A model generated the notes under the pieces. That model searched no databases. It was not told the origin of the DNA and saw nothing but the letters and a program-made list of their open reading frames with translations. A stretch of 64,000 nt of DNA from JAHBNG01 sp039028975 (GTDB taxonomy: Bacteria; Chloroflexota; Anaerolineae; Caldilineales; Caldilineaceae): the NCBI GenBank assembly GCA_039028975.1, contig JBCCHB010000090.1, forward strand, positions 3,164 to 67,163, given 5' to 3'. The translations under genes and the position numbers were made by a program. Below, piece by piece: positions 34,287-41,441 of this stretch (positions are counted from its first letter, which is position 1; each line of letters starts with the position of its first letter).

Positions 34287-37025
34287 TTACGTTGAGATCC
34301 CTAACCACCCTCGCGTAAGCTGAAAATCGATATTTTTTTGCATCAAGGCTTTGGGCTGTTGCTTTCCTGAAACAACTTGGTTGACCATCTCTACCAGTTG
34401 CTGAAACCAGCGGCTCGGCTCATCATCCAAAACGAGATCCCACTCGCCGCTGGTATGCCCATCATTGGCGAGCAACACCGGCACCAAAGGATGCCCTGGA
34501 CGGGGTTTATCTGTGAAGCCAAGAATAAGATCGATACCGGTTGCCCCCAACCCGGTTACGGCTTCCGTCCAGTGAGGCGTGGGCATCTCCATGAGGTGGA
34601 AACCGGGGTTGTCAACGACCTGTCCATAAGTAAGAGATGGAATGAGGGATGGAGTGGAAAGATGACTTGGCGGCAGGATAATGGAAAATTCTGCTTTCTG
34701 GAGTAGCGGATTGGGGTAGGGCATAACGACCGTGCCGCCAGCATAGACCAATTCCTCCACAAATTGGGCCAATGCACCAACAAGTTGCGGCGAGATCTCG
34801 CCCTCGGGCAGGATGGCGATGGATGGAACTTGCATGGGTGGGGCTTGCATGGTCACCGGAGTCCCTTTGTCGCCACACCTCTCTAGCTGAAAGTAGCTGG
34901 CGATCTTCGCCATCACCTTCTCGATACCGCCATCCAGTTGCACGCTGGCCCAGCCAAAATCGTCGCTAGAGAGATCACGTTCTTGTAACAATGAATGGAG
35001 ATAGTCGTTGTGGGCTTTTTCACAGCCGTGCTCTAAGAAGAGGCAGCCACCGACTAAGGGGTGGGTTGCATAACCGACCATGGTCTCGGCATAGATCTCA
35101 CGAGTCGAGGCAAAGGCCACGCCGCACCCCTCTGTATGGACCAGGGTCGCGAAACGTGAGAATGGACTCGTTTGCTGTTTCCCCAGGTTCTCATTGAGAT
35201 GATGAGCTGCCATCTGGGCAATCTGACCAGAGCAGAGGCTGGTAGGCAGAATCAGTCCGACTTTCTCATCTGTGGGACGTGTAACAAAATGGCCGTTGGT
35301 ATGACCGTTTGCCCCGGTTTGTCTTGCCTCATTGTCACCAAGACTACGCACCAGCGGAATCGCCTGGCCTGTGGGCCTGGGGCGGTCAACAATTTCCTGA
35401 AAACGGCTGCGGTCCTGCTGCTGCCAGTTGCGCCAAATCGAGATCTGAGCATGGCCGGCCAGTTCCCCTTTGCTGGGCTGGCCTGAGGCAATGTCGATAA
35501 GCAGCTCCAGGGTCTCTTGGGTCAGCTCACTCATGGACGTACCATCCAAGTAAGCCCCCGCATTGACATCCATCTCGTCTGCCAGTAGCTCATAGCGTTG
35601 AGTGGTGGTCATGACCTTGATGGTGGGCACAAAGGGAAAGTTGGTGATGGAGCCATTGCCGGTGATGAAGATAATCAGATTGGATCCACTGGCCACCTGA
35701 CCGGCGATGCTCTCGAGGTCATTGCCGGGTGAGTTCATAAAGTAGTAGCCCGGTTCGCTCATGGGTTGGCCGTAGTCGATGACCGAATCGAGCCGCACAT
35801 CAGGGTGCCGTTTCATGGCTGCACCAATAGATTTGAGGGCAATGTTATAGAGACCCCGCATCTTGTTGCCACCAGACGGATTCCCCTCTGCCGATTGGCC
35901 GTGCCAGGAGAGGCGCTCTTTGAATTCAGCAATAAAGTTCAAAAAGGTGCGGGCTGTATCTAGATCACACACATTCTGTAGCACGTAGGCTTCGGAGCCG
36001 ATCAGTTCATCGGTTTCGGCCAAATTAGCCCGCCCGCCATGGCGAATGATCTCTTTGGTAACGCTAGAAGCCAGAGGATTGCCCGATATTCCAGAGAAAG
36101 CATCTGAACCGCCACACTGGAGGGCAATAGCCAGATGGCTCAAGGACTCGGGCGTGCGCTTCATGGTACGAACCTGGGGGAGCCATGCTTCAACCATCTC
36201 CCGCCCTTGGCGTAGATCGTCTTCCCATTGACCAGAAAGGGTCAGGAAGCCATGCAGTACTTCATCCAGCGGATAGTTGTGGCTCCGCAGATATGTTTGC
36301 AGGCTCTCATTGTTGATGGAATCCGAGGCCAAATCAACGGCCAGAATAGCCCCCACATTGGGATGGACCATCAGCCCGGCCAAGGTGCGCAACAGAAAGT
36401 CCCGATTGTTGATCCGTTCATAGCCACTCCCTTCGGTATGAGAAATGGGTACGATGCCGTCCACATTGGGCAAACCATTGACGACAGTTGACATGGTTTC
36501 GGCCAAAGCCCGCGCGTAGCTGGCTGTGCTGGATGTGGTCCCCAGAACCACAACCATGTTACGGGTCCCTACGCCTCGACTTACGCTGCGGCGATAGCCC
36601 ATAAAGGTGCGCGTTTCTTGATAGGGGATGACCTGCGTTCCTGGCTCAAAGGTCGCCTCATCTACTTCGTAAGGCACGATGCGATCTTGGAAGTTGGGCT
36701 TCTGAGGAAAGGTATAGCCTAAGTTGGGGTTAAAGGAACGCCCATCTAACGCCTCGATCATCCCGGCGTTGGCTAGTGCGTCCCCCGGCCCAATGGCGGT
36801 AGTGGCCACGCCAAAGGGCAAGCCCCAAGAGTAGAGACCCTGCCCTTGGGCAATGGGCTGAGTTGCAAAACGGTGGCCCACCAGAACGGTATGGCTGAGG
36901 GTCAAGTGGGTACTATCTAGCTCGATGATTGTGCCAGCCGCTAAGGTTCGGGTGGCAATGGCCACGTTGTCTTGGGGCAGGGGGAAGCGAGCGACGTGAT
37001 GAAAGGGCAGCGTTTGTTGCATCAT
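34287..37025 (-). CDS. UxaA-family altronate/galactarate dehydratase-like protein, duplicated core
   Basis: Protein of 912 residues against the usual about 500. N-terminal SAF-type domain (about 10-95, 'NVAIATRTLAAGTIIE'), then the dehydratase core (about 125-545) with 'VPISHTEGSGYERINNRDFL', 'ALQCGGSDAFSGISGNPLA' and 'FITGNGSITNFPFVPTIKV'. UxaA enzymes remove water from altronate to give 2-keto-3-deoxygluconate, using iron. The extra 350 residues look like a second partial core: 'VHTEGCGVAFASTREIYAET' and 'HPLVGGCLFLEHGCEKAHNDYL' parallel 'SHTEGSGY' and 'MVHPNVGAILAVDLASDSI' in the first. With the downstream lyase and isomerase (opposite strand, past the CRISPR) it suggests sugar-acid use, but real substrates are open. 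Confidence 0.83.
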   Translation of the reverse strand: MMQQTLPFHHVARFPLPQDNVAIATRTLAAGTIIELDSTHLTLSHTVLVGHRFATQPIAQGQGLYSWGLPFGVATTAIGPGDALANAGMIEALDGRSFNPNLGYTFPQKPNFQDRIVPYEVDEATFEPGTQVIPYQETRTFMGYRRSVSRGVGTRNMVVVLGTTSSTASYARALAETMSTVVNGLPNVDGIVPISHTEGSGYERINNRDFLLRTLAGLMVHPNVGAILAVDLASDSINNESLQTYLRSHNYPLDEVLHGFLTLSGQWEDDLRQGREMVEAWLPQVRTMKRTPESLSHLAIALQCGGSDAFSGISGNPLASSVTKEIIRHGGRANLAETDELIGSEAYVLQNVCDLDTARTFLNFIAEFKERLSWHGQSAEGNPSGGNKMRGLYNIALKSIGAAMKRHPDVRLDSVIDYGQPMSEPGYYFMNSPGNDLESIAGQVASGSNLIIFITGNGSITNFPFVPTIKVMTTTQRYELLADEMDVNAGAYLDGTSMSELTQETLELLIDIASGQPSKGELAGHAQISIWRNWQQQDRSRFQEIVDRPRPTGQAIPLVRSLGDNEARQTGANGHTNGHFVTRPTDEKVGLILPTSLCSGQIAQMAAHHLNENLGKQQTSPFSRFATLVHTEGCGVAFASTREIYAETMVGYATHPLVGGCLFLEHGCEKAHNDYLHSLLQERDLSSDDFGWASVQLDGGIEKVMAKIASYFQLERCGDKGTPVTMQAPPMQVPSIAILPEGEISPQLVGALAQFVEELVYAGGTVVMPYPNPLLQKAEFSIILPPSHLSTPSLIPSLTYGQVVDNPGFHLMEMPTPHWTEAVTGLGATGIDLILGFTDKPRPGHPLVPVLLANDGHTSGEWDLVLDDEPSRWFQQLVEMVNQVVSGKQQPKALMQKNIDFQLTRGWLGIST

Positions 37026-37260
37026 GGTGGATGATTATCTCGGTATCAATTGTGAGGCCAGTCATGTCATCTTCGGGCAATGGCGAAAGAGGGTTTCTGT
37101 CTCTAGTCCAGCTTGTCCAGCCCAGAATATGACAAAATAGTACCATACTTTCTAGCCCTTTGACCAGCAAGATAGCACGGATGGGGAGAATCTTAGTTTG
37201 TGGGCGAGAATGCATTGCACCCAGCTCAACCCACTTTTTGTAGCCAAAATCATCAACTAG

Positions 37261-37298
37261 GTGCGTTGCATTCGGTTTGCTAGCAGAATGCAACGCAC
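37261..37298. repeat. Perfect 13-bp hairpin upstream of the UxaA gene
   Basis: GTGCGTTGCATTC (37261-37273) and GAATGCAACGCAC (37286-37298) pair perfectly across 12 bases. A related GAATGCATTGCAC stands at 37209-37221. It is 236 bp upstream of the UxaA start, so it may be an operator or a REP-like element. The rest of 37026-37661 holds no gene. Confidence 0.5.
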
Positions 37299-37351
37299 GG
37301 TTGAGGAATCTGGGAGCAATTGCCTTGCGCCACGACGAAGAGGATCTAGCC

Positions 37352-37380
37352 CTGACAAATATTCTTTGGTATACTTATAC
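37352..37380 (+). promoter_or_regulatory. Possible sigma-70 type promoter before the CRISPR array
   Basis: CTGACA, 17 bases, TTATAC. It is directed toward the array, about 280 bp before the first repeat. It may transcribe the leader, but it is a weak match and there is no test of it. Confidence 0.3.
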
Positions 37381-37661
37381 TGCGGTTGGGCATAGACGAA
37401 ACTATATCGGCTCCTTCTTCAGTCAGAGAAACCCTTTAACAGGAGCCATTTAGCCCATCAGTTGATTCACCCGTTCATTAACAATAGACAACCAATTCAG
37501 GTCAGATTGCTCTTCATTCGGTTGATGCTCGCAGGTGGGTCGTCTGCCCTAAATGGTTCAGGTAGAAATAGGGAATCTACCGCCCCCAGGATAAGTCAAA
37601 CCCTATCATTCAACCAGAACAGGGTTATTTTGGCCTGTCAGTGGGAGAAGATTTGGGAGGG

Positions 37662-38128
37662 GTTTCAAAGCAAAAAACCTCGAACGCGAGATTGAAACCG
37701 ACTTAGGGTACACACGTACCGACACAGGGCGAGGTTTCAAAGCAAAAAACCTCGAACGCGAGATTGAAACCCTCACTGACGGCTCCAACACAGAGACACG
37801 GCACCAGTTTCAAAGCAAAAAACCTCGAACGCGAGATTGAAACCTAACTGACATGTGGCTCAAGTGAGCCGATAGAAGTTTCAAAGCAAAAAACCTCGAA
37901 CGCGAGATTGAAACTATAATCCGACAACTGGCAACAAAGAGGATCTTGGTTTCAAAGCAAAAAACCTCGAACGCGAGATTGAAACTGCATAGTTGAAAGC
38001 GCCCCGACGACCTGATTGTTGTTTCAAAGCAAAAAACCTCGAACGCGAGATTGAAACCCTATCTGGCGTGGTGCTAAGGGTGAGATACGAAGTTTCAAAG
38101 CAAAAAACCTCGAACGCGAGATTGAAAC
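37662..38128 (+). CRISPR. CRISPR array, 7 identical 37-nt repeats, 6 spacers
   Basis: Repeats start at 37662, 37734, 37807, 37878, 37949, 38021 and 38092 and are identical in all seven copies. Each begins GTTTCAAAG and ends ATTGAAAC, with an inner CTCG-AACG-CGAG hairpin. The six spacers are 35, 36, 34, 34, 35 and 34 nt and all different. The ATTGAAAC 3' end is the 5'-handle-type sequence of many type I and type III systems, so the array is probably transcribed on the plus strand with the leader to the left. No cas gene lies in the window, so it is orphan here and may use Cas proteins coded elsewhere. Confidence 0.97.
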
Positions 38129-38133
38129 ATGAT

Positions 38134-38270
38134 AGTCCGTGGTCGACAGTCCAAGGTCCAGAGTCGGTAGTCCAGGGTCCAGAGTCGGTAGTCCAGGGTC
38201 CGGGGTCGATAGTCCAAGGTTCAGAGTCGGTAGTCCAGGGTCCGGGGTCGATAGTCCAAGGTTCGGAGCG
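38134..38270 (+). repeat. Minisatellite of 21-bp units
   Basis: About six and a half units of AGTCC(A/G)(A/G)GGT(C/T)C(A/G)GAGTCGGT, exact 21-bp period (38148, 38169, 38190, 38211, 38232, 38253), starting 5 bases after the last CRISPR repeat. A first partial unit is at 38134. The bases vary only between A/G and C/T at a few positions. Confidence 0.9.
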
Positions 38271-38592
38271 AAAAGCTTAAAGGCCGCGTCATGTTGAACG
38301 CGATATGAGGCACAGATGACAAGGAGGCGTGAGCACTATTCGCCAATTTCCCTGAAATTATCCACATTTCATCCATCAGCATAAAAAACGCTCTTTTTAG
38401 CGAACATTTATCTGGAAAAGTGCCCCTTCTACTGGATTCTGTGGTTGTGTGTCCACACTACAGCAGGCTCCAGGATGCCCCGGGAAAGAACGGATAATTT
38501 GCTTGGTCAGCAAGAGGGCTTGTTTCAATTGAGCAAACCTCTCTGGCCGAAGAACAAGTCCGATTCTTCCTTGAATCCGCTGTAGTTCTGGG
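38271..38592. other. Intergenic region, no gene supported
   Basis: About 320 bp between the minisatellite and the operator-like dyads. A/T-rich patches and an AAAAAACGCTCTTTTTAGCG stretch (38383-38402) are present. No open frame with a ribosome site was seen. Confidence 0.45.
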
Positions 38593-38623
38593 GCGTTAAC
38601 GCGATACAGAAGGCGTTAAACGC
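38593..38623. promoter_or_regulatory. Two GCGTTAA(A)CGC dyads, operator candidate
   Basis: GCGTTAACGC (38593-38602) is a perfect palindrome and GCGTTAAACGC (38613-38623) is nearly so; their centres are about 20 bp apart, two helical turns. They lie 18-48 bp before the lyase start, so a dimeric repressor of the LacI or GntR kind could bind. No regulator gene is adjacent. Confidence 0.45.
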
Positions 38624-38640
38624 AGCCGTCATTTCCTTAT

Positions 38641-39552
38641 GTGAAACCCTCAGTTATGCATACAAATCACAATCCTTTTCACGGCGTCTTTCCCTATCTT
38701 GTTTCTCCCATTGACTACTCAGGTAACGTCATGGCAGATGTTCTGAGAAATTTGGTCGATCACCTTATTGAACAGGGTGTTCACGGCCTGACGCCTTTGG
38801 GCAGCACAGGCGAATTTGCCTACCTAACCTGGGAACAACGTCGTCGAGTGGTTGAAGTGGTACTGGAGGCAAATGGGGGGCGGGTGCCAGTTGTGGCCGG
38901 GGTTGCGGCCATGTCGACCAGGGACGCGGTTGAGCAGGCTAAGGCGTTTGCGCAAATGGGTGTCGATGGCATTTTAGCTGTCATGCAATCCTATTTCCCT
39001 ATCCCGGCTCATGGAACGGTTGACTATTTTACCCAAATCGCCGAATCCGTAGAGTGTCCAACGGTCGTCTATACCAATCCCACATTTCAGGGCGGCGACC
39101 TAACGCCAGCCATGGTGGCTCAGCTTGCGGACGTCCCTAATATTCAATACATCAAAGATGCCTCCACCAATACAGGACGTCTATTGACCATTCTGAATAA
39201 GGTAGGCGACAAGCTCAAGATCTTCAGCGCCTCTGCCCATATTCCTCTGGCTGTCATGCTGATTGGTGGCGTAGGCTGGATGGCCGGGCCAGCTTGTGTG
39301 GTACCATCCCAAAGTGTGGAGCTGTATAACCTGGCACAAGCCAAGAAATGGGATGAAGGATTGGCTCTACAAAAGAAGCTCTGGCGCATGAATGAGATCT
39401 TTTCCAAATATTCCCTGGCTGCGTGCATCAAAGCAGGGCTGACTTTACAAGGATTTCCTGTAGGCGATCCAGTCTTGCCTCAGCAGCCATTGAAAGGAGA
39501 AGGAATTGAGGAAGTACGGCGGGTTTTAAGTGAATTGGGTGCATTATCATGA
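38641..39552 (+). CDS. Dihydrodipicolinate synthase family lyase
   Basis: Protein of 303 residues from GTG 38641 (ATG 38656 is another choice; neither has a strong ribosome site). Class I aldolase: 'LTPLGSTGEFAYLT' (49-63), Tyr118 in 'AVMQSYFP', 'TVVYTNPTF', and 'IQYIKDASTN' with the Schiff-base Lys172. It is paired with a phosphomannose isomerase-like gene by a 4-bp overlap, and the altronate dehydratase-like gene is nearby, so 2-keto-3-deoxy sugar acid cleavage fits better than lysine synthesis. It differs clearly from the DHDPS homologue at 23847. Confidence 0.84.
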   Translation: MKPSVMHTNHNPFHGVFPYLVSPIDYSGNVMADVLRNLVDHLIEQGVHGLTPLGSTGEFAYLTWEQRRRVVEVVLEANGGRVPVVAGVAAMSTRDAVEQAKAFAQMGVDGILAVMQSYFPIPAHGTVDYFTQIAESVECPTVVYTNPTFQGGDLTPAMVAQLADVPNIQYIKDASTNTGRLLTILNKVGDKLKIFSASAHIPLAVMLIGGVGWMAGPACVVPSQSVELYNLAQAKKWDEGLALQKKLWRMNEIFSKYSLAACIKAGLTLQGFPVGDPVLPQQPLKGEGIEEVRRVLSELGALS

Positions 39553-40637
39553 CCATCAACTACCAACAGCCATTCATATTGCTCCCTAATCGAGTTTGGC
39601 GTACCTACCAAGGTGGTGCCATCCTGGATCAGATGGAAGGGAAGAATACCCCTGCAGACAGCCATTTCCCAGAAGATTGGGTCGGCTCTGCAACCCGCGC
39701 CGTCAATCCGGGTCGGGATCATTTGCCAGAGGAGGGGATCGGCCAGGCCCAAGATGTGAGCGGTCATCGTTTTTCCATGGCAGAGCTTTATGAGGCTTCA
39801 CCAGAAGAGGCGCTAGGGGTCCAGCACGTGGCAACCTATGGAGCGAAACCCTATCTCCTGGTCAAATTGCTCGATTCGGCCATGCGCCTTCATATCCAAG
39901 CCCACCCCAGCGTATCCTGGTCCCAACGGCACCTCAACGCCGACAGTGGCAAAACTGAGGCGTGGTGGATTCTGCAAACGCGTACCGAAGATGCGTATGT
40001 CTATATGGGCTTTCAATATCCCCCCTCGCCAGCCGCCTGGAAGCAGATGATCGACGACCAAGACCTAGAGGCCATGAACGGTTGCTTTGATCCCATTCCC
40101 GTTGCACCAGGTGATCTGCTGCTGGTGGAAGGCGGCGTTCCCCATGCCATCGGTCCCGGCATTACCATGGTGGAGATTCAGGAACCGACTGACTATGTTG
40201 TGCGCTGTGAATATGCCCATGGTGGCCTTGAGCTACCAGAATCGGCCCGCACCATGGGATTGGGCTTGGATCGGGTTCTCGATCTGTTTGACTACGCGCA
40301 GTATGATGCCACAGAAGTCAAAAGTCGCTTTGGCCCCCAGCATCGGCTATTGAATCAAAGTGAATTTGGCCAAGAGGAATCGTCGCTTGCTGCGCCCCAA
40401 ACGGATCGGCTGGAAGTACGCAAAGTTGAAAGCCAAGGTCGATTTGCTTTGACCGATGATGAACGATTCTCGATTCTGATCGTCATAGAGGGCCAAGGTC
40501 GGCTATTCGGCGGTGGAGAAGAGATTGAGCTTCAGCCTTGGTCAAGAATCTTTCTGCCTGCCGCGTTAAACAAGATTCAGGTTGATGGCCACATGACCCT
40601 TGCCCGTTGCCTCCCTCCTCTACCGACTAGCCGGTAG
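39549..40637 (+). CDS. Class I mannose-6-phosphate isomerase-like cupin
   Basis: Protein of 362 residues, slightly longer than the short bacterial type. Zinc ligands of the family are visible: 'HIQAHPS' (His119), 'GKTEAWW' (Glu137) and 'GGVPHAIGPG' (His199), and 'YGAKPYLLVKLLDS' before them. The N-terminus 'PNRVWRTYQGGAILDQMEG' differs from ManA. Family enzymes interconvert mannose-6-phosphate and fructose-6-phosphate; a different sugar phosphate is possible here. Overlaps the lyase by 4 bp, so the two are co-translated. Confidence 0.8.
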   Translation: MTINYQQPFILLPNRVWRTYQGGAILDQMEGKNTPADSHFPEDWVGSATRAVNPGRDHLPEEGIGQAQDVSGHRFSMAELYEASPEEALGVQHVATYGAKPYLLVKLLDSAMRLHIQAHPSVSWSQRHLNADSGKTEAWWILQTRTEDAYVYMGFQYPPSPAAWKQMIDDQDLEAMNGCFDPIPVAPGDLLLVEGGVPHAIGPGITMVEIQEPTDYVVRCEYAHGGLELPESARTMGLGLDRVLDLFDYAQYDATEVKSRFGPQHRLLNQSEFGQEESSLAAPQTDRLEVRKVESQGRFALTDDERFSILIVIEGQGRLFGGGEEIELQPWSRIFLPAALNKIQVDGHMTLARCLPPLPTSR

Positions 40638-40744
40638 GCCCTAACGGCTCTCACATCGACAAAAAATTGTGGCTGTTGACCATCCTCAGCTGTCCAGAGC
40701 AGAAAAAGCGCTTTGTTATCCGAGAACGTCTAGAGGTTGCTCTG

Positions 40745-40912
40745 ATGAATAACCCCAATTACGAGTTAGCTACTTTAGCCGGACAGCATGCTCATTCCAT
40801 GCGTCGCCTAATTGGAGCGCCGCTCGACACAACAATCCCTAATTCGGCCTCCAAAGAGGTCATGATTGCCGCTGCTGGATGCAGCAGAAATTGCACTGCT
40901 TCAGACCATTGA
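40745..40912 (+). CDS. Small ORF before the DinB gene
   Basis: A 55-codon frame starting at ATG 40745 with AGAGG at 40732-40736. 'MNNPNYELATLAGQHAHSMR' and 'IGAPLDTTIPNSASKEV' match no family I know. It overlaps the next gene by 47 bp in another frame. It could be the first part of a DinB-like gene broken by a frameshift near 40864, or a real small protein. Confidence 0.3.
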   Translation: MNNPNYELATLAGQHAHSMRRLIGAPLDTTIPNSASKEVMIAAAGCSRNCTASDH

Positions 40913-41357
40913 AGCACTACAGGCAACTGTATCACGAGAGCAACCTGTCTGCGGGATCTGGACCATACAGGATCTCATTGGTCATCTCGCAGATTGGGAT
41001 CGGTATTTTGATAATTGGCTTGCAGGCTTGACAGGAAAGATCACCTTAGATCTCCAGTGGGACGAGGATGGTGACCGATTCAATGCGTGGCTCTACAAGC
41101 AACGTCAGGTTGAGCCATGGGAACAGACATGGAGCGACTTTCGCCAAAATCGCCAACGCTTTCTAGTTGATCTACAGCACGTATCAGAGGTAGATTTTCT
41201 GCAACAACAGCCAAATAGCAGCTTCTTCGAAACCGTCTATCACTGTGCATGGTCTGCATTGGAACATTACCTGGATCACGCAGCTGGTTTGCGTCGTGAA
41301 TGCCAAATGCCACTGCCTGAAGAGCTGTTAGATTTCCACGGCCCCTACACTGATTAA
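40866..41357 (+). CDS. DinB-like four-helix protein
   Basis: Protein of 163 residues. TTG 40866 has AAAGAGG at 40853-40859; a stop lies just before it in frame. Helices and residues follow the DinB/DfsB fold: 'IALLQTIEALQATVSREQ', 'GIWTIQDLIGHLADWDRYFDNWL' (metal His), 'FETVYHCAWSALEHYLDHAAG' (His/His). Such proteins bind a divalent metal and include thiol-dependent S-transferases. The activity is unknown. It ends before a terminator shared with the convergent ATPase gene. Confidence 0.68.
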   Translation: MPLLDAAEIALLQTIEALQATVSREQPVCGIWTIQDLIGHLADWDRYFDNWLAGLTGKITLDLQWDEDGDRFNAWLYKQRQVEPWEQTWSDFRQNRQRFLVDLQHVSEVDFLQQQPNSSFFETVYHCAWSALEHYLDHAAGLRRECQMPLPEELLDFHGPYTD

Positions 41358-41407
41358 ATGATAACGTTGCATGTCGCTTCTCGGGATGACAAATTCTAGT
41401 TGTAGAA

Positions 41408-41441
41408 CTGTTACCTGATTATATTTCAGGCAACAGCTTTT
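41408..41441 (+). terminator. Terminator overlapping the convergent ATPase stop
   Basis: CTGTTACCTGA (41408-41418) and TCAGGCAACAG (41426-41436) pair with one mismatch and are followed by CTTTTG. The right arm lies inside the end of the P-type ATPase gene on the other strand. Confidence 0.6.

Noticed and set aside
37662..38128. Cas genes near the array
   Set aside because: All genes within the window were checked by sequence; none resembles a Cas protein.
37738..38280. Open frames across the CRISPR array and minisatellite
   Set aside because: They only reflect repeat periodicity and contain the array repeat in translation.
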